A DNA stretch of 64,000 nt from positions 11,605,330 through 11,669,329 of the forward strand of contig JAGGNK010007004.1 in the NCBI GenBank assembly GCA_017590115.1, read 5' to 3'. The DNA is from Montifringilla adamsi (Eukaryota > Chordata > Aves > Passeriformes > Passeridae). The notes under the pieces were generated by a model. The model ran no database searches. It was not told where the DNA came from and saw only the letters and a list, made by a program, of their open reading frames with translations. This document shows positions 47,081 through 58,700 of this stretch, piece by piece. The translations under genes were made by a program, and so were the position numbers. How positions within the stretch are numbered: the stretch's first letter is position 1; every line of letters starts with the position of its first letter.

Positions 47081-50000
47081 ACCAGTGGGATGAGAGCTGG
47101 GCCAACGCAGTGCATAAGGAGTCGGGATCTCTGTAAACAGCTGTCTGCAGTGCGTGAGGAGAGAGACAATTCCTTTTGAAGTTATTTATAGACCCGCTTT
47201 AGTCTGCCAGTGAGGGGAACCGCTGCCATTGGGAGGGGGGCCGGGTATACAACACTCTCGAGGTCACCCATCAGTGGAAATTAAACTTCTGCGTCATGCT
47301 GAAAGGGTGAAATATATGATTAGCGGAGTGATTTGGGGTTATCTTTCAGATGTGTTTTTGTAACACTCAAAGTATGAAGTAGGTGGGTGTTACACCTTGC
47401 CTTTCAGCTCTGCTAAACATGACTCTGTCTCCGAAAAATCATCACCCTCCCTCTGTTCATCCTTTAGGGAAGTAACTTGATGCTGATAAGAGTGCACGTT
47501 CGTGGGAGCTACGGAAGGGCTGTGTGTGCACACGTATGCAGCACTCACAGCTCTGCACCTCATGCTGTTTTTATACCGTCTCAGAATGTTACTGATTAGG
47601 TTTTGTAAACAGAAGCTAAAGCATTAAACAGTTATTCTCCTAAATTTAGAATGTATCTTTTTATTCTACAAAAAACCCCCAAAACAAAAAAAACCCCTGC
47701 TATATAGAGTGTGTGGAAATTCTGTTAGAATTAATGACATTTCTACTAGAAATCACGAACATATTCCATATGGAGGAAATACACTTAAAAAACTTAGGTT
47801 ATTTCTCTTTATGTTCTTTAGACTACTAACTGATGCCCTTCTAGAAGTGTTTTTAATAAAATAAGGGTTTCATTTTACTTGCAGGTAAATGAGTTATGCT
47901 ACAGACATGGCTAAGTGTCCAGAAGAGTTGAGAAAATTTTATTTTCAATATGAAGAATAAAGCTGTTTTTCAGAAAAACCTATTGGTCTCCTTAAATTTG
48001 ATCTCTGCCTTCCTGCCCCCCTGAGCCTGTGGAGTAGGCTCAGGACTTTTGAAACTAGTAATCACAGAGTGAGGGATAGAGATACATAACTTGGCACTGG
48101 CACGAAGGCAGTGCTGTTTGAAATGACCTGACAGTAAGAGAGGAACAGAATTAAAAGGGGAAAGTGCAATGCAGTTTCTAGGGAAAAGAGGAAGAAGATG
48201 AAGAAGGAGATAAGCAAAGCTGCAGCTAGCTGTTATCCCACCATAATAATCATGTACAAAAGAAGGCTGATGAGAAGCCGGGATGACGCATGGCCATGGA
48301 TAGAAGAGCTAGTGCAAGGAATTGAGTTGAAATTATGAAACTAGAAGGATTAGTCAATGCAATTAATTGAAATCAAAGATGGGCACAAACTCTCTTCCTG
48401 TTTACCTGTCCTTGAAGTCAGTGCATGCTCTGCAGCCCAGAATATCTCCTGTGGGGCCATGCCTTCATGCTGTGCCAGCCACAGCATGGATACTGAGGGG
48501 ATATTCACAGAGGGAGGAGCAGGAGAAGCCCCGTAGCTTGCCTGATGCCAAACAAGAGTGGAGCTTCTCCAGTTTCCAGTCCAGACCCAGGGCTCTCAAT
48601 TCCGGAGCTCTCCTTAGGTAGGGCATTTCCATTCCCTGCCTAGGCTGCAAGCACTTGTTTTCTTGCATATGCACTCTGCAAAGGAGAATTTTCTCTTAGC
48701 CCTTCCTGTAGCTGTAATCTGTTTTCTACTTCTGTGTTAGCACCTCCATTATGACAGTTCCCTCAGCACAAGTCAGACCTGTAATGGTGAGACACAAGCA
48801 AATGGTGCCTTCAGCAACACCAGTGAGGCAGAGTTCAGATAGTTCAGGCAAATTGTCCTGTGGAGTGTAGATGTGGGGCTGTAGGGTTCTGTCTGAAAGC
48901 TCTTAAGGGGGCCCAGAAATACAAAGACACATTTTTGGTTTAGTAAAGCACCATCCAAAATGTGTGTAGGAGGGTTTTTGTGTCCTTTGTCCAGCAGGCC
49001 CTTGAAAGAACATTCTGCCCAATGGTAGGACATCGAATGCCAAGACTGACCGACTGACTCAGGAATCTGTGCTGTGCTCCTCCTTCACTGCATTTGCATC
49101 CTCTTTGAAGCCATATTGGGGCATAGAATCTAGGCCTTAGATTTGTTCTAGAATAAGCAGTTTGTCCATTCCCAAGGAACAGTAGGGGCAAGAGGGTAGC
49201 CAGGATTATGTTAGGACAATTACCTCTCCTTCTGCAGACCACCTCTAAACAGATTCAGTTACTGGGGTTGACTTTTTTTGAGACAAGTCTTAATTTTTTA
49301 ACAGTTTTATTATTGATTGCTTGTGTTGTGTTGTTAGGACCTCTTTGTATGTATTACTCAGTTGAAGAGCTGCCTATCTTTAATTTTACTCAGCCATGGT
49401 TTGGCAGACTGGGATCTGAAGTCTTCTCCCATCCTCCTTGGCAATCCAAAACTCCACTGGACATCAGCAGTCCTTTTCCATATAAATGGCAATACCTCTG
49501 CTATACAATAATTTCCATCATTGCAGAGTGAAATGGGAAACTAAGGCCATTACAGAATGTTGAAGTAAAAGCAAATTACAATAATTTACATTAAATATTA
49601 ATACTTGTATACAGGATATATGCTATCCACCCTGCAATATGAATTGTTTTGGTAACCTCTGATGTTTCTTCAGCTGTGTTCAGAGGTCTCTGCTTAAGCC
49701 TAAGATTTTGATGTTTTGGTCCATGAGATAAATTTATGTTTCAAAACCACTGTTAATATTTAAAGCTTTATTAATTTTGATAGGGTTTGGGTTGTTTCTG
49801 TTTTCTGTCTAAAAATGATGTTTCTCTAGTCAATTACATCTCAGTCTAGTAGAATTTTGGATCTTTGGTGAAACACTGTCATTTTAGGGCCCCTGTTACA
49901 AATGATACTTTAGCTGATGCGCCTTTTAATCTACAGTCCGTAAAAATTCAGAGACTAGGACTTGTTGCTATTAGCCATGGGATTGAAGGTAGCTTGTTTT

Positions 50001-51364
50001 CATTGTCTTGCTGAGTTGGGAGTTTAATTACCATCATCTTTTATGTAAAGCATCTTCTAGTGGTTTTATTATATCTGGTCTTACATGTTCACATTGCATT
50101 TGCTGTAAGAATAATGTGTGTTGTTAGTTCTGTTTCTTTTATTGGAAGTGTAAAATGGCTTCATATTGATCTTCTTGCCTGTTTACTGTAGCTGTCCCTG
50201 CTTTAGCATGGGGGTCCCTCCAACCTCAGCCATTCCATGATTCTCTGATCAGCCACTGGACACTGGTGCTCCATAAAGTTTTTAAAGCAGAGAAATAGCA
50301 GTCATATCTGTTCATGATTAAATGGGGATGGAAGGCTTTGGTGTCCAATTCTGCAAGAGTTAGGCCTGGGAAATCCTAGCAGAGATTTTTCTTTGGGAAT
50401 CAAATCATGAACATGGCAGCTGTTCCTCTCCTTGACTCCCTCTCTGACTGACTAATTTAGGCAATATCTCACTTGGCTTCTTGGCTTTTATGTATTTCAT
50501 TCTATGGAGACAAACTCTTCTGGGTTGTACGGGGCACTGGCTATCTGATTTCCAGGCAGTTTGGTGCTTGCTTTATTTAAAAGCAAATTAACCATGGTAA
50601 ATACTTGGAAACGAGACTAGTGGTGGGCAGCCCTGTCCTTGGCAGGTGTTTGTTTTCTTTACCTCACAGAAATGTTGTATCAATGATTAGGAAGTGCTTA
50701 CTTGGTTTACTAATAGGGCTTCCAGAAGTAATTCTTGGTCTGTGTCTGAAAGGGTTTTTTGAGGAGTAGAGCTGAAGGTCTCTCTGACAGCTTCTTTTCT
50801 GTTCTGCTCTTCCTCGCACTATTTCAGCACAGGTGACTCAATCTCCATCTCTCCTCTTCTGAAGTGATGCTGCCCCTCCAGCTCCCCCACTGTTCTCCAA
50901 AACCTCTCACCCTCCTGCCTCTTCCATCGTTGTAGTGTAAATTTGGTGGGACTTCTCTGGATCCAAAAAGGCTGGAGGAGAGGGAGGCTCCTCCCAGAAA
51001 GTATCCCAAATACAGCCCTCTTAAATGTGGGTTCTTGTACACGCCTGTCTACATCACAGGATGCTTAGGAAAGTGTGAAGCGGCTCATAAATCACACTGA
51101 GATGTTCTAAATTCTCCCCAAAGCTGAATGTGTTCCAAATGTGGAACTTGGGAGCTGTGAACTGCTGCCATCTCAGTATATCTTCACACCTCCTTCCAGT
51201 GGCAGCGTCTGTGGGCTTGTGTTGGATGAGGCAAAACATTTTCGGCATCTCATCCTGATCTCACCACTTTGTCCTTGGTGCCTGCTCACGTTGTGTCAGT
51301 CAGAAAGGCAGTGCTGCCCAGCACCCAGCTCAGAGATGAGGACATTCAGTTATTACAGGCTGGG
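46722..51364 (+). other. BICD1 intron 1, proximal part
   Basis: No further BICD1 exon was recognised. Apart from the end of the CpG island and a CR1 tail at 50190-50243, I see only unremarkable non-coding DNA with short chance frames. Confidence 0.7.
50190..50243 (+). mobile_element. CR1 LINE 3'-tail remnant
   Basis: A short stretch, 'gggtccctccaacctcag' followed by 'ccattccatgattctctgat', matches the extreme 3' end and tail repeat of CR1. Upstream sequence is too diverged to follow. Confidence 0.75.
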
Positions 51365-51388
51365 GACTGACTGACTGACTGACTGACT
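51365..51388 (+). repeat. (GACT)6 microsatellite
   Basis: Six exact GACT units run from 51365 to 51388. Confidence 0.95.
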
Positions 51389-51409
51389 GGGGGTCAGGTC
51401 TGTGGCAAA

Positions 51410-51730
51410 GGGAATCTTGGAGGACAGTAAGCTGAATGTTGGACAGCGGTGTGTCCTGACACTGAGAATTCTATCAGCATCCTGGACCTTTAGTAGCAGA
51501 AGCAGAGCTGGTAAGTTGAGAGAAGTGGTTATCACTTTCAAGTGGGCAGTTGTTAAACCACACCTGGAAAACAGCCTCCAGTTTGGGTGCCCTTAATCCA
51601 AGAAAGACACGGATAAACTGGACTGCATTCAGCAAAGGACCACCAAGATGGTCAAGAGCTGAAGCACTTGCCCTGTGAGGAGAGGCTGAGGGGCCTGAGC
51701 TTCTTCAGCCTGGGAAAGAGAGGGGTGTGA
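51410..51730 (+). mobile_element. CR1 LINE fragment A (3' region)
   Basis: The blocks 'gaggacagtaagctgaatg', 'aaccacacctggaaaacag', 'cagtttgggtgccc', 'caaggaccaccaagatgg'-like sequence and 'gaggagaggctgaggggcc' follow CR1 order up to just before the 3' tail. The fragment then breaks off, and a further CR1 piece begins at about 51,770 with sequence that belongs upstream in the consensus. The two are therefore separate insertions or a rearranged element. Confidence 0.82.
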
Positions 51731-51769
51731 GGGACCCAGCATCAGCCTGTCCATGGACACAAAGTGTAT

Positions 51770-52738
51770 TGAGATGTCAGAGCCAGGTGTTTTGTGGAAG
51801 TGCCCTGTACCTCTAGTGGGAGACCTGTCACTAGTGGTATCCCCCTAGGGTTAGTACTGGGTCCAGGATTGTTTTAACTTACTCATCAGTGACTCAGATG
51901 AAGGGGCAGATGCCTCCTCAGCAAGTTCACTGCTGACACAAAGCTGGGAGGAGTGGCTGATACCCCAGAGGGCTGTGAGCCCTTCAGAAGGACCTCGACA
52001 GAGATGGGAAAGATGGGCACAGAAGAACCTCCTGAAATTCAAAAAAGGCAAGTGAAGGATCATGTACCTGGGGAGGGATAACCCCATGCACCTGGCTGGG
52101 TGCTGACCTGCTGGGAAGCAGCTCTGTAGAGAAGGACCTGGGTGTCCTGCTGGACAACAAGCTGTCCATGAGCCAGAATAGTGTCCTTGTGGCAAAGAAG
52201 GCCAGTGGTGTCCTGGGGTGCATTGGGAAGAGCATTGCCAGCAGATTGAGTGGGGAATCCTGCCCCTCTACTCAGCCCTGGTGATGCACATCTGGAGTGC
52301 AGTGTCCAGTTCTGGGATCCTCAGGACAAGACAGACGGTGCTCCTGGAGTGGGTGCAGCAGAGGGTGACAGGGGTGAAGGGACTGGAGCATCTCTCTTAC
52401 AAGGATGGGCTGAGAGAGCTGGGTCTGTTCAGCCTCGAGAAGAGACAAAGGAGAGGGGACCTTATCAATGTCAGTAGTGTCTAAAGGGAGGGTGTAAAGA
52501 GGATGGACTGGGTTCTTCCTGGTGGCTCCTGAGCAATAGGACAAGAAGCAATGGGCAGAAATTGTTGCACAGCAAGTTCCACCTTAACATGAGGGAGAAC
52601 TTCACTGTGCAGGTGACTGAGCACTGGAAGGGGTTGCCCAGAATGGTTGTGGAATCTCCTTCCCTGGAGGAAGGAAGGTTGGAGTAGCTGACCTCCAGTG
52701 GTCCCTTCCAACTGCAGCCATTCTGTGATTCTGTGAAG
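51770..52738 (+). mobile_element. CR1 LINE fragment B, RT C-terminus to 3' tail
   Basis: It begins around the TSGVPQGSVLGP-equivalent region (about 51,830-51,860). It passes the catalytic FADD position, which here reads FTAD-TKLGG because of an inserted codon and a substitution (about 51,918-51,945). It continues through the rest of the RT and the 3' UTR and ends in the CR1 tail 'attctgtgattctgtga' at 52722-52738. Frameshifts and stops make it dead. It is the most complete CR1 copy in the window. Confidence 0.92.
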
Positions 52739-52809
52739 GGTGGGAAGACAAGAGATAACTGACATAAATTGAAACTACACAGGTTCATACTGAATTTAAG
52801 GTAGATCTG

Positions 52810-52970
52810 TTTCCCGGTGAGCACAGGCAGTCCCAAGGGTTGCCCAGAGGGGCCATGCAGTCTCTTTCCATGGAACTTTTCAAGCCCCAACTGGATACAG
52901 CCCTCAGGAACCTGGTCTGAGTGCAGGGCTGGTCCTGCTGTGAGAGGAGGTTGCACTAGGGGAGAAAGGG
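52810..52970 (+). mobile_element. CR1 LINE fragment C (3' region)
   Basis: The blocks 'gggttgcccagaggggcc', 'ttcaagccccaactggatac', 'cctcaggaacctggtctg' and 'gttgcactaggggag' are CR1 3'-UTR sequence in order. The tail repeat is absent. It lies 70 bp after the tail of fragment B, so several CR1 pieces cluster in the same orientation. Confidence 0.85.
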
Positions 52971-55606
52971 GGCAGACAGCAAGGGGCCTTGAGCCGTGCA
53001 AAGTCTCTTAAGGGTGCCCACTGTGCACAGTTAAATTCGAGTGATGTGTTGCTGTGAGTTACACTGTACACAGTCAGGTCCTGCCTGGAAACAGTGACTG
53101 TCAGCAGGCCCACAGTCTCACTTTGTGCTTGAATTTCATTTTCTCTTGCTTGTTATTAAGTCTGCAGTGACCTGGGGTTACTAAGGGTGGAGTTTGATGT
53201 GCTCATCTCTCAGCAAGACAATCCTACATCTCCCTCTGCCATTCCTGCCCCTGTTCTGGCTCTCAGCTGTGCAACTGTTCATACTGTCACAGCAGGGTAG
53301 GAAACTAGCCTCAGTTAAAAATAACTGAGGAGGAGTTCTTGCTGTCTGTAACCTAGATTGGTTTCATCATCTGATTCACAATACCTCCCAGGGAACTGTT
53401 TTACCTTTGCCTAAAAGTCAGCACGAGGAGAGGAGTGAATGCAGAGGGAAGAGTGGGATACTGATGTTAAGAGAGATGCTCATCAAATTACATCACAATT
53501 GTTTCCTCCAAGAGGAAATGAATCCTGTGCATTAGCCTACAGAAAACATAAGCAGCTGAAATCATGTTAGGGGAAATTAGGACTATTGTTGGAGCTTTGG
53601 CAGCACACAAAGAAAAATGTAGATGAAGCTTTTGGGTTTTTTTCCAGGAACCTGTATTCCCAGTTGCTCTCGGTAATTGTGTTTTATCCTTAGCAGCCAG
53701 TACAGATGAACATGCAATATTAGTCCTCCTATGATAGCCAGCCCTTTAGCAGGAATGGTCAGCTTTCAACACTGGGGGCTCATGTATTCACAAAATAAAT
53801 CTAAATCTTCAGTTTGTTTTCTCCCAATAGTTAATTATTTTTTTTATTTTATTCTTTCATCAAATAAATCTCTAATCTGAGAAATTCTGATGGAATCAGT
53901 CATCTGGGTTGAACTCCTCAGAGATAAATGGAAGTTACAACTGGATTTTATGTCACGGAAAAGTAAATTTTCCATAGATTTTCTAGTAAATATCGGATTA
54001 GTACCAAATCTAATATGACTGATTGAGGTGTTAATGGGTGAGCCACGCATTATCATTATGAACTACTTCCTGTGTAAGGCTTACAAATGTAAAATTAGGG
54101 GTCACAGGAGAGATTTTAATCTGAAGGTCCCCATCTGTTTTGAATTAGGTCTTTTTATAGTGGATTAGAAAAGAAATAATTTGCTACCATCTTTTGACCT
54201 TCCTTTAGGTGAAATACTTTTTCCTTCCCTTCTGTGTTGCTTAGTGGATTTTATTTTTCAGGGTGTGTGTGTGCAGTCTGTGTGGGCAGCAGCATTCACG
54301 GCAAACACCTGGCTTCATTGAAAGTGCAAGAGGGGCAAAACAATGGTGGAGAAAATAAGATTTGGCATAAAACAGTAATTTGTGAGCATTCATCATGGTA
54401 AGATGAGGAGCATTCTCAAAGTCAGAGTGAATTTGCACTTGGGCAACTTTTATATACCTTATGCAGTTGGCATTTGGAGGAAAATGCATGCAAGATCCTG
54501 TGTTTTTCTGGCTGTATTGAGTGAGGGCTTCTAGAAGAAGAGCTTTCTTCTTGAGATTAAATGTGGTTTTTCTTCAGTACCTCTTATGTTTCTGCATCAG
54601 TGTTTTCTCCATATGGACAATGAGAGTAAAATCCAAATCGCCACTTGCCCCTGCTTCCCTTTTGCCTCTGTTATAGATTTCCCTTCCCTCTTTGTCTCAT
54701 ACCTGAGGGGGTAATGTTTAATTCAGTACAATTCTGTACTGTACTTTTTTGGGGGGGGAGGGATGATTTTTAATTATAATGGTAGAGACTGAAAAGCATG
54801 CATTCATTCCTGCTGAGCTGTCTTACATTCATTGTGACTTTCATAGCCTTTTTCTTTCCTCATTTCCTTGAGAATCAAAAACACTCATTTTATGTGGGAG
54901 GAGAGAGAGTATTTGCCTAATTTAGAGGAATTGATATAGTATGTAGAGACATGAATGTGCCCTTTGTCCCTTTATCACTTGCATCTCTCACAGCAGATAA
55001 TTATGAGGAGAAACCAGCAATTTTTTGTACTGTACTGTGAATGCAGTCTGTGAGTACAGACCAGCTACAGATGGGAGTAGCTGGGACTGGTCAGAAGGTG
55101 AAAAATGTGCCTGAGCAAGGGCAGGAGCCTGAAGCTGAGGTAGGCAGGTAGAAATTAAGCCAGGTTGCAGACCAGTGTTTTGTTGGTGTCTCTACTTCTC
55201 TGCAGAGAGTAGTATTTAAAATAATTTTGAGATTATAATATTTATGCTTCTGAATTTCTTTCACTATCAAAGTTTAATTAACTTGGTAGTTAAAAGAAGG
55301 AGCAGGCCACTGTCCTAAATCTATGGATTTGGGACAGACCTATGAGACACCAAAAGGCTTTCACTAAGACTGAAATGTGTCCAATCCCATTTTCTTCATC
55401 CCTCTTGGGGTTCCTCCCTCTCTGTCTGCAGCCTCATTCTCATTCTTGCACAGTGCTTGTCTCCTGCTCATGATGGTTTATGTGCTTTTACATTTTTTTT
55501 CAATCTTTGCCCTATATCTTACTTGATGTTCATTTGCTGCTCTCTAAGATGTGGAACTGAATTTTTTATATTAAAGAGCCTTTTTGTCATTGTGTGAATG
55601 TAAGAA

Positions 55607-55730
55607 ATCTGGCCATTTTAGGCAGATTAGACCTTCCATACTATGCTCAGATATTGTAAGGACATGAGATCTGGCCATTTTAGGCAGATTAGACCTTCCA
55701 TACTATGCTCAGATATTGTAAGGACATGAG
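55607..55730. repeat. Perfect 62-bp tandem duplication (2 copies)
   Basis: Copies at 55607-55668 and 55669-55730 appear identical. Each begins atctggccatttt and ends aaggacatgag. Flanks are unique. It is a recent slippage or replication duplication, or an assembly artefact. Confidence 0.93.
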
Positions 55731-58700
55731 TGGCTCCTAGAAATGTTGCAAAATACTTTGCAATGTTGTTTTAGCATGGACTGAAAATGAAACAACCAAG
55801 GATTTGTCCACTCTGCTTTGTAGCAGCCTCACCATTAATATCATCCTTGGAAAGATCACTTTTAGGGCAGCTTTAAAATCAGATTGGCTGTGTGGATGCA
55901 AAGGAAGAAGACACCTTTCCATAGGGCTTTAGGAAACTCAACCCCCTTTCTAAAAAGAAAGTATAAATATTGTATGGTTTCTGGAATTATTTGTTTAAGC
56001 CCATACAGGACAGCTGATGCCCAGTGAGGTTAGATAACACACTCAGACCTTTTGATCAGCACTGGGAATGGGGCCCATTATCCATGTGGTGCTGCCATAC
56101 CTTCTACACATCCTTGCTCCCCTGAATCACACCTCAGTTTCTTCTGCCCTGTCTTCAGCCCATCTACACAGCCAGTAGTTCTCCAGCTGATAAGAGACAG
56201 CACTGTGCTGAGCCAAGAAGCATCAAAGACATCCTCAGTTAGCAGAGCTGGTCACCTTTCACTTCAGTCAATCACCTCTGGGGATGTCTCAGCTGAATTA
56301 TATGAACTTTCCTTCCTGGTGTTTTGGGTTTTTTCATCTGTGTTTGTTTGTTTTTAATTCTGTGATATCTCAGAGCTCAAAGGTAGCAGGGGCAGTGCTG
56401 TGCATTTGATTTGTACTCTGAGAAGTCTGTCAGCACCAAACAGGCTTTCCTTGGATGTCTTAGTCACTCTGGATGGATTTAAATGTCAGTGTACTGAGAA
56501 TAAGCTGCACAGTGCTGTTTGTCATCACTGGCTAATGACTGATTGCCACGGAGGGAAGCTGGAAGCTGCTAATAGCTGCAGTTTTAACTTCTGTTTTGGA
56601 TACTTAGAGGGGGAAACCCAGCTCCTAGTAGTTGTAAAGCTCAGATAGGAAGACAAAAGCAGACTTTTAAGGATAAAGATAGGAATTTGGGTCAGGCAAA
56701 GAGAACAGGTGTCTTGGTGAAACAATTAATTTATAAAAGCTTGGCTGTTGGCCAGACATGAACACAGCATGATTTGGATTTTGTCTTCTCAGGACTGGAG
56801 TGTTGTCTAGTCACATCCACAAGGCAAGGCGCAGGATGCCAAACTGCACTGAATCCTGGCCCTGCCCAGAAAGGTAGAACTCTCAACCTTTTGACAACCT
56901 TTTGAGTGTTAAGAGAACTGGAGCGTTTGGTCTGGAGGCAGATGGGAGAGTTCACAATTGGGTTAAAGTGCCTGTGTAGTCATTGCCTCTGGTTCTCAAT
57001 TTGATGGCTATGCCAAGATACTTAACAACTGTATTGTCCAGCTTGAATCTGTGATTCTTTTTATTAAATATGGGCTCTCAGTAGCTTGTTGTTCCTATAA
57101 TAAATAGTATTAATAAAGACAAGCTTGTGGGGCTTTTTTTTTTTAGGTGAGTAGGAAAAGTTTTGCTCATACCCTGCATGTATTATAGTTTTTACAAGGC
57201 ATTAAATGTTTGCTTGGTTCTGGATAATTCCAGGTGACTGCACAGCAATGGCAAACACGCAGAGCTCACCTGAGTTTAGTTGAAGGGAACATTTGCATTG
57301 TCCTTTCTTTCTCTGATAACTGCTTGTAATTCCCACCTACAAACAGTTAGGAAAGGTTGGATTTAAGCGTCCCATGTGAAGAATGCTATCTCTAACAATA
57401 TACCCTCTATTCAGGGCTGTGCCTAAGAGTCATTTTTAGCAGGAATGACTCCAAGACCAATGCTGAAGTCCTGCCTCCATGGGTAAGTCAAAGATAAAAG
57501 GAAGCAGTGATTTATTGTTGAATCTCTGCCTACCACACATTGGCAAACAACACTGTCATCAAGATGCAAGGGATAAAATGTGTTACAAACTGAAAATTCA
57601 GATTTCTTCCCACCAAAGTGGGAAGAACTGGGATAATTATAATTATTGTGTCTCAAGCATGTGATCTTTGTTCTTGTAGCTAAATGAGTTGTCATAACTC
57701 TGCTGAGCTTCTGTGACTGCTTATGTGCATGCACTTGACCAGCCCCAAATGTGTAAGAACAAGGTGAAAAAACCCCCACAGCCAAACACAGAACACAGCA
57801 GAAATCTGAAGGAAGGAGTTTTCAGCTGACATGGATCTTCCATCTGCAGTAAGCTAAAAATGTGCACTAGATCAATTACTAATCCATAAAATCTTGGTCA
57901 TAAATCTGGGTGCTTGGTGACAAATTTTAAAGTAAATTGTAAGAATATGGTACGAAGGACTGCTCTGTGAAATAAAGTGTATGATATATAAACATTAGAG
58001 AAGAGAAACAGAATTTAGATGGAATGTAATTGTCTGTGTATACCAATAAGGGAGATGGAGTCTCATGGCATTGTTAGGAGTACATTACTTTGGGCATTAG
58101 GTAATTCCATTTCTTGGGCATTAGGTAAACTTTTCATTTCTCTGCCAGATAAGGGCTGATGGTTGCCATCTGGTAATAACAAAACTTTCACTTAAGATGC
58201 TGTAAGCTCAGCTGTGTAAAAATAGTAGCAAATCTAGAACAACACAGTTGAGGGACAACATTTTTTCCAAATGTGCTGAATTTAATGTTACAGTGATGCT
58301 GTAGATTCTTAGATGCTTTGTATTCACAAAATAAAATCCACATTAAAGTAACAGAACTGAATTATCAAGTTTAGATCAGATTTGCAAATTTGTCCCCAAA
58401 GTCTGTATTTCATTTGTATTGGAAAACATTGGGTTTGCTTTATGAAGCAGGCTGAGCAGCTTTGCACTGAAACCTATATTTCTAGACTTCTTTTGCCCAC
58501 ATACTTTGAAATTACAAATCACATACCTGAGTAATTGTTGTGATACATAGGCTCCTGGCTTGAAATATTTTTGCTGTAGTTATTTAATACTGTGTCATGA
58601 TTTGTAATTTAAAGTATTTTCTGTCTGATTGCTTGTGGAGAGACATTTATTCAAGAACAGAAAATGCAATGATACCTTGATTATAGTTTTAGCACTTCTG

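Noticed and set aside
46009..47179. Antisense and alternative-frame ORFs over the BICD1 CpG island
   Set aside because: Ala/Arg/Pro-rich shadows typical of CpG islands. Only the BICD1 frame shows family identity and a proper donor.
52471..53001. 176-codon minus-strand frame
   Set aside because: It is antisense to CR1 fragments B and C, where G-rich repeat sequence leaves the reverse frame open.
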